A stretch of 64,000 nucleotides of DNA from Bacteroidales bacterium (GTDB lineage Bacteria > Bacteroidota > Bacteroidia > Bacteroidales > Bacteroidaceae), in NCBI GenBank assembly GCA_012517855.1, contig JAAYUD010000058.1, positions 16,654-80,653 of the forward strand, written 5' to 3'. Shown one piece after another: positions 9,423 to 19,924 of the stretch. The position numbers and the translations under genes were made by a program. The stretch's first letter is position 1. Each line of letters opens with the position of its first letter. A model generated the notes under the pieces. The model was not told the DNA's origin and ran no database searches. It worked only from the letters and a program-made list of their open reading frames with translations.

Positions 9423-11573
9423 TCAGACTTTCTTTAGCTGATTGTTAATCCATTTGATTATCTGATTATATAGTCGAGTATTGACCTTTTTGGTACGCTC
9501 GGGATGATTAGAAGCTAGAAATGATGATGGGGGCGTCTCGAGTGGGTCACCGTTTTGTTCTGGATATATCATCATCAGACTGTTGTTGTTGAAATATCTG
9601 GCAATTTGATGAGGTAAATTTTCAAACGAAGAATCATAAGAGATGAATCCAGGGCGTGCACTGACAATAACTAATAAACAGTCGTAGTTTACTTCTCCCG
9701 TTAGTAATAATAGATCTTCCCATTTGTCAAGCTCACTATACTCTGCATTAATGTTGTCGAATTTATGTGCAACAAAGCCTTCTAAATATTTTAGAGTGTG
9801 GGGATGAGCGTAAAAATGCAATCGGCATCCTAACATAGAGGTTATGCGGCAAAGGTGTCTAGCCCATTTGTAAAAACCTACCTCATATTCAGCTTTTGGT
9901 GGTACCGCTACGACAATACGTCGAAATGTATTGGGAGGAATAAGGCATTTGACTATCATTATTTGTCGGTGTGTACCTTTTAATAGAGTATCCCCGATGG
10001 CTCCAAAGAAAGAATCCGTAATATTCATTTTTCGATGCAATCCAAGCATCAGTTCAGATGCATCATATTCTTTCATGGTATGAATGATACCCGTAATGAT
10101 ATTGGTGCTGACCCGTTCAATCGGCGTTAATGTTACATTTGCACTCGAAGCTATTTTTGCTGCTTGCGTAAGACACTTGCGCCCTATAGCTTTGTGGCGG
10201 GCCACGTTAGGAGAATCGGCTATCACATTCAACCCCAAGAAGGTGTTTTGCTTATGCTCATGGTGCATCATGATAGCTATTTGGGTCAACATTGAGACAT
10301 TCTCGGGATTAGAATAAGAAATTATACATGGTCCGCGGTCGGGTAGTTTGTCTTCGTTGTTGATTTTGACATCGGAAAGTGCCATTTTTCGTGCGGCATA
10401 TTCGGTGGTGAAAGAACTAAAAATGCATGTTACTAAAATGAGCAGTATGGTTCCGTTAAGGATCTCATCATTTAATAGATGGGTGTGGTTTGGTAAAATG
10501 ATATTATATCCCACTAAAACGGCAGCAAGAGTAGCGGCTGCTTGTGCATTACTTAAACCATATATCAAATCGCGCTCTATGCGCTTCATTTTGAAGATCT
10601 TTTGAGTGGCATAAGAGGCCAGCCATTTACTGGATAGGGCCACGGTAATCATAACGGCCGATACTTTTAGTGTGTTAATGCCACTGAATAGTATTTTTAT
10701 GTTCACCATCATTCCTACGCTGATTAAGAAATAAGGAATGAAGAGAGCATTTCCTACAAATTCGAGGTGAGCCATTAAAGGAGATACTTGTGGAATATAA
10801 CGGTTTAATACCAATCCTGCCAAAAAAGCTCCTAAAATACCTTCCATTCCTATGAATTCCATCAGTCCGGCCCCTAAGAAAACCATTGCCAATACAAAAA
10901 TAAATTGCGTTACATTGTCTTCATAACGTTTGAAGAAGGCACGTGCAATACGGGGAAAGAAAAAAATGATAGAGAAGAATAAAACGATAGTCTTTATAAT
11001 CATCCATATCCAGAAATGTCCAGATATATCTCCTTTAAACATGCCTCCTACAATAGCTAATACTAATAATGTCAGTGTGTCTGTTATTGCAGTCGCTCCG
11101 ACTGCAATCCCTACACTTCGTTGGCGTGATAATCCGTAACGTAATGCTATAGGATAAGCAATAAGAGTATGAGAGGCATACATGCTGGCCAATAATATGG
11201 AGGTAAGAATGCCGTATTGAAGAAGAGTAATATTAGTGATTAAACCAAGAATCATTGGAATAATGAACGCTAATATTCCATGCGTAAATGTTTTGGTTTG
11301 ATTCTTTCGAAAATCGCCCATATTCATTTCAAGGCCTGCAAGAAACATGATATAATACAAACCCACTTTCCCAAAAAGTTTGAAACTGCTGTCTTCTGCC
11401 AAAAGGTTAAGCCCATGTTCTCCAACGATAATTCCGGCGATGATAAGTCCGATAATAGAAGGAATACGCAGCTTGTCGAAGAGTAGGGGCGCGAATAAGA
11501 TGATGGACAAGACAAGGAAGAATATCCATGTCGGGTCACTTATTGGAAGACTTATGATAAAAGCTTTGAACAT
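9423..11573 (-). CDS. Cation:proton antiporter (CPA2/Kef-type) with C-terminal USP-like region
   Basis: PSIIGLIIAGIIVGEHGLNLL plus many TM segments (GILGAFLAGLVLNR) and hydrophilic C-terminal half. Confidence 0.88.
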   Translation of the reverse strand: MFKAFIISLPISDPTWIFFLVLSIILFAPLLFDKLRIPSIIGLIIAGIIVGEHGLNLLAEDSSFKLFGKVGLYYIMFLAGLEMNMGDFRKNQTKTFTHGILAFIIPMILGLITNITLLQYGILTSILLASMYASHTLIAYPIALRYGLSRQRSVGIAVGATAITDTLTLLVLAIVGGMFKGDISGHFWIWMIIKTIVLFFSIIFFFPRIARAFFKRYEDNVTQFIFVLAMVFLGAGLMEFIGMEGILGAFLAGLVLNRYIPQVSPLMAHLEFVGNALFIPYFLISVGMMVNIKILFSGINTLKVSAVMITVALSSKWLASYATQKIFKMKRIERDLIYGLSNAQAAATLAAVLVGYNIILPNHTHLLNDEILNGTILLILVTCIFSSFTTEYAARKMALSDVKINNEDKLPDRGPCIISYSNPENVSMLTQIAIMMHHEHKQNTFLGLNVIADSPNVARHKAIGRKCLTQAAKIASSANVTLTPIERVSTNIITGIIHTMKEYDASELMLGLHRKMNITDSFFGAIGDTLLKGTHRQIMIVKCLIPPNTFRRIVVAVPPKAEYEVGFYKWARHLCRITSMLGCRLHFYAHPHTLKYLEGFVAHKFDNINAEYSELDKWEDLLLLTGEVNYDCLLVIVSARPGFISYDSSFENLPHQIARYFNNNSLMMIYPEQNGDPLETPPSSFLASNHPERTKKVNTRLYNQIIKWINNQLKKV

Positions 11574-11687
11574 CGTCTATTATTCTTTTCTCTCTATTTC
11601 TCTGCAAAATAACGAAAAAAAATAATTGTATTCGCATAAAACGTGTAATTTTGCAGCTGTATTATTTATAAACTAAAAAAAAGAAAA

Positions 11688-12701
11688 ATGAAAGTCGCAA
11701 TTGTTGGCGCAAGCGGTGCTGTTGGACAAGAGTTCCTGCGCGTCTTAAACGAGAGAAATTTCCCTGTGGACGAATTAGTCCTTTTTGGTTCGTCACGTAG
11801 TGCCGGACGAAAATATACCTTTATGGGTAAACAGATAGAAGTGAAACTTTTGCAACATAACGACGATTTCAAAGGTGTGGATATCGCATTTACTTCTGCC
11901 GGGGCTGGAACTTCTAAAGAATTTGTTGAAACTATTACCAAATACGGAGCAGTGATGATTGATAACTCCAGTGCATTCCGTATGGAGAATGATGTACCTT
12001 TGGTAGTCCCGGAGGTAAATTCTGATGATGCTTTGAAACGTCCGCGTGGTATTATTGCCAATCCGAATTGCACAACCATTCAGATGGTTGTTGCACTAAA
12101 AGCAATTGAAAAGCTTGCTCACATAAAAAGGATTCATGTTTCGACTTATCAGGCTGCTAGTGGTGCAGGTGCTGCTGCAATGGATGAATTGCTCAATCAA
12201 TATAAGCAAATTATAAATGGCGACCCCGTCACTGTGGAGAAGTTCGTTTATCAGTTAGCATATAATGTAATTCCTCAGGTTGATGTCTTTACTGATAATG
12301 ATTACACAAAAGAAGAAATGAAAATGTATAATGAAACACAGAAGATAATGCATTCTGATGTTAAGGTCAGTGCCACTTGTGTTCGTGTTCCGACTCTTCG
12401 TTCTCATTCTCAGAGTGTGTGGATTGAAACAGAACGCCCCGTATCTGTAGATGAGGCTCGTAAAGCTTTTGCTGAGGGTGAGGGTCTTGTGCTTGATGAC
12501 AATCCTGCAAAGAATGAGTATCCGATGCCATTGTTTTTGGCTGGCAAAGATCCTGTCTATGTAGGTCGGGTTCGCAAAGATTTGAGCAATGAAAATGGAT
12601 TGGTTTTTTGGATTGTGGGTGATCAAATAAAGAAAGGGGCTGCTCTCAATGCTGTTCAGATTGCTGAATATCTTATTAAAGTGGGTGACGTTAAGCAATA
12701 A
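11688..12701 (+). CDS. asd: Aspartate-semialdehyde dehydrogenase
   Basis: [36 protein letters not shown] active-site Cys; [16 protein letters not shown]. Confidence 0.97.
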   Translation: MKVAIVGASGAVGQEFLRVLNERNFPVDELVLFGSSRSAGRKYTFMGKQIEVKLLQHNDDFKGVDIAFTSAGAGTSKEFVETITKYGAVMIDNSSAFRMENDVPLVVPEVNSDDALKRPRGIIANPNCTTIQMVVALKAIEKLAHIKRIHVSTYQAASGAGAAAMDELLNQYKQIINGDPVTVEKFVYQLAYNVIPQVDVFTDNDYTKEEMKMYNETQKIMHSDVKVSATCVRVPTLRSHSQSVWIETERPVSVDEARKAFAEGEGLVLDDNPAKNEYPMPLFLAGKDPVYVGRVRKDLSNENGLVFWIVGDQIKKGAALNAVQIAEYLIKVGDVKQ

Positions 12702-12720
12702 AATATAGCTTTTTTAACAA

Positions 12721-12750
12721 GTGGTAGGCCTAATAAGCCTACCATTTGTT
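12721..12750 (+). terminator. Probable intrinsic terminator downstream of asd
   Basis: GGTAGGC ctaataa GCCTACC followed by T-rich ATTTGTTTG. Confidence 0.6.
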
Positions 12751-13128
12751 TGTATATGTCAATAGTGGCATAAAGTGTTTTCTGTCTCATTAGGGGTCCC
12801 TAAAAAGTAATATTGCATGTTCTTCAGTATAGGAGCTTGATAGTCTAAGCTCTACCCTCACTGCTTGTCTGGTTGATTTTTGAACTTATATTCAAAGCTT
12901 ATGCTTTCGTTTACGATCTACAAGTAAAAATCTAATGTGCTGGTAGTGTGTGAATTTAAGAATGCACCCAAGGTGATTGCCCTTTTTGATATGAGTTGCT
13001 GTTTTGTCTCTTTATTTTGCTAGGTCTCTTTAATATTTCACCTATAACAGTAATAAAGTTTCTAAATAATAGAAATAAATTAAAAAAAAATTATATTTTT
13101 GCAAAACAATACAAGAAAATATTACGTC

Positions 13129-13983
13129 ATGAAACTAATAGCCGAAAGTGGTTCTAATCGTACAGAATGGTCGTTAATAGAAGATGGTGAACTTATAGAA
13201 CATTTCAATACAGAAGGAATTAATCCATTTTTTCAAACGAGACGTGAAATAAGTCGAAGCATACGCTTGGGGCTTCCTGAACATTTTTTCAAAAAGAAAA
13301 TAGAAACAATCTATTATTATGGTGCTGGTTGCTCTTCGGAAGAGAAAAAACAAACAGTTGGTGCATCTTTTATTACTCAATTTAGAACTCGCACAGAAGT
13401 CGAGAGCGACTTGCTGGGTGCGGCGCGTGGCTTATTTTTTCATGAATCGGGGATCGCTTGTATTTTGGGGACTGGTTCCAATTCTTGTTTCTATGATGGC
13501 GAGAAGATTATGAATAATGTGACGGCAGGTGGATATATTTTGGGAGATGAAGGTAGCGGTGCATCAGTAGGAAAAGAATTTTTGTCGGACGTATTGAAAG
13601 GATTGGCTCCTGGAGGTCTTACAAACGATTTTTTGAATAAAAATCGTATTACTGTGGAAGATATAATGAATGCGGTCTATAATCAACCTTTGCCAAACAA
13701 ATTTCTGAGTTCTGTATCGTTTTTTTTCAAAGACTATAAAAACGAAGAATATGTAGCTGAGGTCGTGACTCGCAATTTTAAACGTTTTTTTACTCGCTGC
13801 GTTTTCCAATATAATTATAAGAACTATCCGATTCGTTTTGTTGGTTCTATGGCTAGTAATTTTCAAGAATTTCTTGTTGATGTAGCTAAAAGCTACGATA
13901 TTGAAATTTCTGCTATAGAAGAGACTCCGATGGCTGGACTTATCAAGTATCATTCGTCTGAATTGGATGCAAAAAATAAATAA
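13129..13983 (+). CDS. BadF/BadG/BcrA/BcrD-type ATPase, N-acetylglucosamine kinase-like
   Basis: KLIAESGSNRTEWSLIEDG phosphate-1 motif, GIACILGTGSNSC, GGYILGDEGSGASVGKEFL. Confidence 0.85.
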   Translation: MKLIAESGSNRTEWSLIEDGELIEHFNTEGINPFFQTRREISRSIRLGLPEHFFKKKIETIYYYGAGCSSEEKKQTVGASFITQFRTRTEVESDLLGAARGLFFHESGIACILGTGSNSCFYDGEKIMNNVTAGGYILGDEGSGASVGKEFLSDVLKGLAPGGLTNDFLNKNRITVEDIMNAVYNQPLPNKFLSSVSFFFKDYKNEEYVAEVVTRNFKRFFTRCVFQYNYKNYPIRFVGSMASNFQEFLVDVAKSYDIEISAIEETPMAGLIKYHSSELDAKNK

Positions 13984-13988
13984 TTAAG

Positions 13989-15416
13989 TCACTTAGTCTG
14001 CTCTTCTGGGTAATTGATGAGGTATAGGGTGCCCGTGGCTCGAGTGAAAGCTGTATATAACCATCGAAAATACTCTGGTGTTATATAGTTTGGTGGAATA
14101 TAGGCCTGATCTAAGAAAACATTTTTCCATTGCCCTCCTTGTGCTTTATGACAAGTTATGGCATAGGCATATTTTACTTGTAGAGCGTTGTAATAGGGAT
14201 CCGCCTTTATTTTTTTCATTTTGTCGTGTTTCAAAGGAATTTCGGAATAATCCTCGAAAACGGCCTTGAAAAGTCGTTCGCTATTCTCTGTGGAAAGGGC
14301 CGGCGTTTCGGAATGGAGGGTATCTAGCAGTAGTGTCGCATCTATCTCCAAATCGTCATAATTGGGAAATAACAATGTGACATCTACAAAGTGAAAACCG
14401 TATATTTCTCTACTATGACGTACTCTTCTGACAATGGCATTCTCTCCATTGGCGATAAAATCTGTATCTTTGTAATGTTCTGTCCAAAAATAATTGTTTT
14501 TGGCAATCATTAATACATCTCCTGTTTCAAGCTCTTCCTCTCTATACAAAATTTGTGTCCTTATGCCATTGTTATATAGATTGGCTCTTTTATTGGAGCG
14601 GCAAATTACAACAGTTTCGTCTAATCCGTCATTGTCGTAGCAGTTTGACAACGTTGGTATTAAATCTTCTCCGGATAGTCGCTGAATATCGCGAAATCCT
14701 TTTAATGTAATTTTGGGTAACAGATTGTATTTGTTGTGCTGAATACTTGTTCGTATTGTGGAAGAATTGAAGAGAATGCCCGATTTTTGTTTTTGACGCA
14801 CTACTTGAACCAAGTCTTTTTCTACGAGGTGCATGCCATAGCTTAATAACTCGATTCGGGATAGAGCAGGACTTTCGTTTTCGCCAATAGGAGGTAGCTG
14901 TGCCGTGTCTCCAATGAGTATTAGTTTACAATTGTTTCCATTGTATACAAATTGGATCAGATCATCGAGCAAGCGTCCTGAACCGAAAAGATGTCCGGAT
15001 AATCCACTATTGGAGATCATTGAGGCTTCGTCAACAATAAAGAGTGTGTCTTTCGAAAGATTTATATTCAAAGTAAAGTCATCGACGTCTGAAGAAAATC
15101 TTTTCTGCCTATAGATGTATTTATGAATAGTGAATGCCGGATGAGAGGCATAGGACGAAAAAACTTTTGCAGCTCTACCTGTGGGTGCTAATAATACGGT
15201 TTTGCGAGTAAACTTTTGCATTGTTTTTACCAATGCGGCGACCAATAATGTTTTTCCGGTTCCGGCATAGCCCCTCAAGACAAACAATGATTCTGTATCT
15301 GTTGATGATACAAATGATGCTATTCCCTTCATTGCATCAGCTTGCTCCTCTGTTGGTTCATAAGGAAAATTTTGTCTAATCTGTTGCGCTATATAATTAT
15401 TAATGTTTGTTTCCAT
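13989..15416 (-). CDS. RecD-like ATP-dependent DNA helicase (AAA + UvrD_C2-like)
   Basis: LRGYAGTGKTLLVAAL Walker A, LFIVDEASMIS, LILIGDTAQLPPIG, C-terminal YAITCHKAQGGQWKNVF. Confidence 0.9.
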   Translation of the reverse strand: METNINNYIAQQIRQNFPYEPTEEQADAMKGIASFVSSTDTESLFVLRGYAGTGKTLLVAALVKTMQKFTRKTVLLAPTGRAAKVFSSYASHPAFTIHKYIYRQKRFSSDVDDFTLNINLSKDTLFIVDEASMISNSGLSGHLFGSGRLLDDLIQFVYNGNNCKLILIGDTAQLPPIGENESPALSRIELLSYGMHLVEKDLVQVVRQKQKSGILFNSSTIRTSIQHNKYNLLPKITLKGFRDIQRLSGEDLIPTLSNCYDNDGLDETVVICRSNKRANLYNNGIRTQILYREEELETGDVLMIAKNNYFWTEHYKDTDFIANGENAIVRRVRHSREIYGFHFVDVTLLFPNYDDLEIDATLLLDTLHSETPALSTENSERLFKAVFEDYSEIPLKHDKMKKIKADPYYNALQVKYAYAITCHKAQGGQWKNVFLDQAYIPPNYITPEYFRWLYTAFTRATGTLYLINYPEEQTK

Positions 15417-15421
15417 TCAGT

Positions 15422-16858
15422 TTAGAGTAATGGGGATAGTAGTCTGGTAATTGATTCGGCTACTTTATAATACCATTTACGTTTTTCCCAGATGCTAAGG
15501 ACTACTTGATTGCAGTTACGTTGATCCGTTAAGAATATTTCACGCATCTTTAAGGCCATATTTCTGTCGTAGATAAATGCATTAATTTCAAAGTTATGTT
15601 CGAAACTGCGAAAATCAACATTGGTAGAACCTACGGTAGAAAACAAATCGTCGGATACCATTAATTTAGAATGCAGGAACCCTTTATTATAGAAAAGAAC
15701 TTTTACTCCAGCTTCTAGCAGAAATTTTAAATAGGAAGAACAAGCTAATTGGGATAGCCAACTATCATTTTTTGCCGGTAGCATTAAACGTACATCCACT
15801 CCGGCAAGCGCTGCGGTTTGCATTGCAGACAGTATCGTATCTGTAGGCAGAAAATATGGTGTTTGAATGAAAAAATAGCGTTTTGCACTCAATATGGCTT
15901 GTGTCAATCCTAGCATTATTTCTCGCCAAGGTCCGATTGGCGAGCTGGATACTATTTGTATAATGGAACTGCCACAAATAGCCGAAGAATCAAAATAACT
16001 TTCGGAAGTGATTAATGTGCGATCTACAAAATACCAATCGAGAAGAAAGATAGTCTGAAGTCCATGTACCGCTTTTCCTTCTATCAATAGGTGGGTATCA
16101 CGCCATACACCGTTAGAAACTCCTTTTAGATACCGTAATGCTAGATTCATACCTCCAATAAATCCTATTCGTCCGTCAATAACGACAATCTTTCGATGAT
16201 TACGGTAGTTTACACGGCTTGTGAAAAGAGGAAAACGTACTTTTAGGAAGCTCTTTACTTCAATTCCTGACTCAAGCATTTTTTCAAAAAACTCGTGTGG
16301 CACTTGCCAACAACCTACATCATCGTATATAATTCGTATTTCGACCCCAGCTTTTGCCCGATCTATCAATACGTCGCGTATCAAACGGCCTACAGCGTCG
16401 TCTTCGAATATATAATATTCTAAATGAATATGATGTTTGGCTTTCATCAGCTCTCTGATGAGTCCTTGTAACATTGAGTATCCGTCTGTATATATTTCAC
16501 AGCGGTTGCCTCCTAAAGGAAAAGCTTGTTCCGTCTGACGGAAAAAACTGATGAGCCTGCTATATTCGGGTACATTTACTGTCGGCTCTTGTGCCATATA
16601 TTCTGAAATAGGCATTCGTAGCAACTTGTTGTAGCTCTTTTTATTAATAATGCGCTCTCGGCGAACATTGCGTCCGAAGAAAAAGTACAAAATGAGTCCG
16701 ACAAAGGGAAGAAAGAGCAGAATAAGTATCCACGCAATTGTATGGACTGGGTTTCGGTTATCTAGTACGATAATAATAATGGTACTGATAATCGATCCGA
16801 AATAAAGGATGTCGAATAGAACTTTCCAAGCAATACCTAATATTTGAGACCATTCCAT
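15422..16858 (-). CDS. cls: Cardiolipin synthase (phospholipase D superfamily)
   Basis: Two HKD motifs (NHRKIVVIDGRIGFIGGMN; HSKLMVSDDLFSTVGSTNVD), N-terminal TMs. Confidence 0.94.
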   Translation of the reverse strand: MEWSQILGIAWKVLFDILYFGSIISTIIIIVLDNRNPVHTIAWILILLFLPFVGLILYFFFGRNVRRERIINKKSYNKLLRMPISEYMAQEPTVNVPEYSRLISFFRQTEQAFPLGGNRCEIYTDGYSMLQGLIRELMKAKHHIHLEYYIFEDDAVGRLIRDVLIDRAKAGVEIRIIYDDVGCWQVPHEFFEKMLESGIEVKSFLKVRFPLFTSRVNYRNHRKIVVIDGRIGFIGGMNLALRYLKGVSNGVWRDTHLLIEGKAVHGLQTIFLLDWYFVDRTLITSESYFDSSAICGSSIIQIVSSSPIGPWREIMLGLTQAILSAKRYFFIQTPYFLPTDTILSAMQTAALAGVDVRLMLPAKNDSWLSQLACSSYLKFLLEAGVKVLFYNKGFLHSKLMVSDDLFSTVGSTNVDFRSFEHNFEINAFIYDRNMALKMREIFLTDQRNCNQVVLSIWEKRKWYYKVAESITRLLSPLL

Positions 16859-16948
16859 AAGAATAATGCGTATTTTAATTTATCGTCCTGATAACGAAAA
16901 CAAAAATACGTATTATTCTTTACTATTCACAATTTATAATGGGATAAA

Positions 16949-19765
16949 TTAAAAACGCCCACCACCAAAACCTCCTCCATGAGGAGGACCGAATCCTCCA
17001 CCATGACGACCGAATCCTCCGTGTGGGCCATCTCTATGCATGTCTTTACCTCCCAAAGTATTGATACGATAAACGAAATGTACCATAAAATAACTTCCTA
17101 ATGTGTTGTATTCCGTATCTGTCATCATCGTTTCACTAATGCTACGGCTTAAATTGCTTCTCTGACGCAGAATATCGTAAATTTTGAATCGCAATGTTGC
17201 TTTATTGTTTAGTAGTGTCTTTGCTATTTGTGCATTCCATATATATGTGTTTTCGTTCAAGCCTGATGAGTAGCCTTCTTTGAAGAGGCAATTTAGATCG
17301 GTAGAAATCGAAATATTCCATGGTAGATTAAGGTCAGTGTTGAAACCTGTTGTATAGTCGAATGTTTCTCGATTGCTGTTCACCTGTTTATTGTTTTTAG
17401 TCAGGTTGTAGATCATACCGCCGTTGAGAGTGATATCGAATACATCTGAACGGAAACTGCTTGATAAACGTTGGTTTAGAATCAAGTTGCGGGTGTTGCT
17501 CAGTGTTGCCTCTGTATTGGCATTTACTGTCGTATAGCTTACTGCATTGCTAAAGTTGGCACTTGAATTTGATGAAATAGTGAATTTCTTATTTTTCAAA
17601 GGCGTGTTCAATGAAAAGAAACCACTGGCGTTCCAATTGCCGTTCACATTAGTCATCCGATAGATTCTACCGCCGGTTGTCGTGTCGTAGGTCATTTTAC
17701 TTGCTATTGAATTAATCGTATTATTATAGAAGGCATTGGCATTCATGCTTAATTGCGATTTTGGAAAGTAGTGATTGTAAAACAACCGAAAGCGGTTAGT
17801 AAACGAAGGCTTCAAATCGGGATTACCGTAACGTTGATTTAGTGGGTCAGAAATATCAATTACTGTTTGTAGTGATTGAATATCGGGTGCACTACTTCTT
17901 CCATCATATCGGAAGAAAAGAAAATGTTGCTTATTGAACATAAATCTGAATGTTACATTTGGAGCGTAATTTATTACATCTTGTTTTAGCGTTCCTTGAC
18001 GTTTTATTGGGATGTCAGTGACACTTTTCGATGATTGGGGTATTATGCTGAGTCCCACTCCATACATCATTTTGGTATAGACTCCTCGCAGTGATAATCC
18101 AATGGTCTGAGAATTATAATAGTTGGTTAGTTTTGAACTTAGACTATCTGAATATTCGCCTAAATCGGTATGGTCAAGATAGGTATTCGGATTGTTGTAA
18201 ACGTAAGATTTGCTAATTTGGTTGTTGTGAGAGAAGTCATATCTGACCTGTAAATAATGTTTTTTGAATATTGGTTCCGTATATGAAACGGAGATTCCCC
18301 AATTTTTACTATTATTGTTCTTATCGTTATATCTATTTATAAGTGTACTGTCTCCTAATTGATTGAATTTAGTATTTGAATAAGAGTCATTATCAGCGTC
18401 GGTATTTGTATAGCCCAGATTAGCACCTACCATAAAATTTCGGCCCTTATTATTTAAACGCCGGAATATCATTACTCGACCGCTTAGCGAGACATTGTTG
18501 TCTTTATTGTATCCCTTTGCTGTTCTACTATTTATTAATGATGAAAAGTCGCTCGTCGAGGCAGTGGTTGAAGAAGACTGACTATTGGAATGCGTTTTGG
18601 AATAACTGGTCGTTGGCATGAATACAATATTGGTCAATGTGTCTGGTTGCCATACCATGTGCATATCCAGTCTAATATCATCTCTTATGCGGTTTGAAAA
18701 GCTATTACTTTTTCCATAAGTTGAACTTTGACCTAAAAAGGTTTCCGAATCTGATTTGAGTCTGGCATCGTTATTGGTATGTCCATATTCAATGTTGCCT
18801 TCTACTTTCAGTTTCTTTTTTTCGGAACCAAGATTGAATCCTACTTGTTTGGCTGCTGTAATGCCGGAGCCACTACTTCCGTCTCTTCCTGCCCCTGAGT
18901 CTCCGAACTCTGAAAAACCTTGGTTGTTCGTGTTGTTGGCTGATGTGATCAAAGTTCTGCTTGCATTGTCATTAAAATTGCTTAACATACCTTGCACTTC
19001 ATAACGGCTTTTATTTCCTGTCCCGCCTATAAAGTTACCTATGAATCCTTGTTTCATCTCTTTTTTGACAGATAAATCGAGAACAGATTCGTCGTCTCCG
19101 TCATCAATACCGGTATAACGTGCGTTATCACTCTTCTTTTCGTACGCTTTTACCTTATCGACCATATTGGCGGGTAGATTTTTCATGGCGACAGCAGGGT
19201 CGTCTGAGAAGAATTCTTTTCCGTCTACTAAAATCTTAGTTATTTGTTTCCCATTGTGTGTGATTTTTCCATCAGAGGATACTTCAACGCCGGGGATCTT
19301 TTTTACTAAATCTTCGAGCATTGAACCTTGGGCTACTCGATAGGCTGAAGCGGCATATTCAATTGTATCGCCTTTTACGGTGGCAGGGGGAGCCTGGCCT
19401 ACTACAATGGCTTCTTTTAAGAGAACAGCATCGGGTGATAGTGAAATGATTCCCGCATTGTAGCTGGGTCGCGACGATGTGAGTTTCATGGCTATCTTCT
19501 TTGTTCTATAACCCACATAAGATAGTTTTAGAACATAAGAGCCATCTTTTACCTTTGGTAGCATGAACGTACCGTCGCTTTTACTTACACTTCCCGCAAT
19601 ATAAGTACTGTCGGGTAGATGAAGGAGTTGAACGCCTGCCTGAATAACAGGTGATTTATCGCTCGCATCAATAATTTTGCCGGAAACGGTGATAATTTTG
19701 TTTTGTGCAAAAGATGAAATAATTCCTATCATCAGGAATAGAATACCGGTAGCAATCCTTTTCAT
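16949..19765 (-). CDS. Outer-membrane beta-barrel / TonB-dependent receptor-like protein with carboxypeptidase-regulatory-like N-terminal domain and Gly/His-rich C-terminal tail
   Basis: Signal peptide, VSGKIIDASDKSPVIQAGVQL, plug-like KIPGVEVSSDGKITHNGKQITKILVDGKEFFSDDP, C-terminal GGFGRHGGGFGPPHGGGFGGGRF. Confidence 0.85.
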   Translation of the reverse strand: MKRIATGILFLMIGIISSFAQNKIITVSGKIIDASDKSPVIQAGVQLLHLPDSTYIAGSVSKSDGTFMLPKVKDGSYVLKLSYVGYRTKKIAMKLTSSRPSYNAGIISLSPDAVLLKEAIVVGQAPPATVKGDTIEYAASAYRVAQGSMLEDLVKKIPGVEVSSDGKITHNGKQITKILVDGKEFFSDDPAVAMKNLPANMVDKVKAYEKKSDNARYTGIDDGDDESVLDLSVKKEMKQGFIGNFIGGTGNKSRYEVQGMLSNFNDNASRTLITSANNTNNQGFSEFGDSGAGRDGSSGSGITAAKQVGFNLGSEKKKLKVEGNIEYGHTNNDARLKSDSETFLGQSSTYGKSNSFSNRIRDDIRLDMHMVWQPDTLTNIVFMPTTSYSKTHSNSQSSSTTASTSDFSSLINSRTAKGYNKDNNVSLSGRVMIFRRLNNKGRNFMVGANLGYTNTDADNDSYSNTKFNQLGDSTLINRYNDKNNNSKNWGISVSYTEPIFKKHYLQVRYDFSHNNQISKSYVYNNPNTYLDHTDLGEYSDSLSSKLTNYYNSQTIGLSLRGVYTKMMYGVGLSIIPQSSKSVTDIPIKRQGTLKQDVINYAPNVTFRFMFNKQHFLFFRYDGRSSAPDIQSLQTVIDISDPLNQRYGNPDLKPSFTNRFRLFYNHYFPKSQLSMNANAFYNNTINSIASKMTYDTTTGGRIYRMTNVNGNWNASGFFSLNTPLKNKKFTISSNSSANFSNAVSYTTVNANTEATLSNTRNLILNQRLSSSFRSDVFDITLNGGMIYNLTKNNKQVNSNRETFDYTTGFNTDLNLPWNISISTDLNCLFKEGYSSGLNENTYIWNAQIAKTLLNNKATLRFKIYDILRQRSNLSRSISETMMTDTEYNTLGSYFMVHFVYRINTLGGKDMHRDGPHGGFGRHGGGFGPPHGGGFGGGRF

Positions 19766-19866
19766 TTGTTACTTATTATAGACTTTTTGTATTAAGACGA
19801 AGAAAAGGGGAAAAGGTTTAATGAGAAAATGCCGAGTTAAGATTATTTTGTTTTTCTTTAAAATAA

Positions 19867-19906
19867 ATTAGTCCAATTAGGCTGTATTAAAGCTAATTGG
19901 ACTAAT
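19867..19906 (-). terminator. Hairpin downstream of GH3 gene, probable terminator
   Basis: ATTAGTCCAATTAG ... CTAATTGGACTAAT, T-rich on the minus-strand 3' side. Confidence 0.65.
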
Positions 19907-19924
19907 GGCTAATAAGGTATGCAA

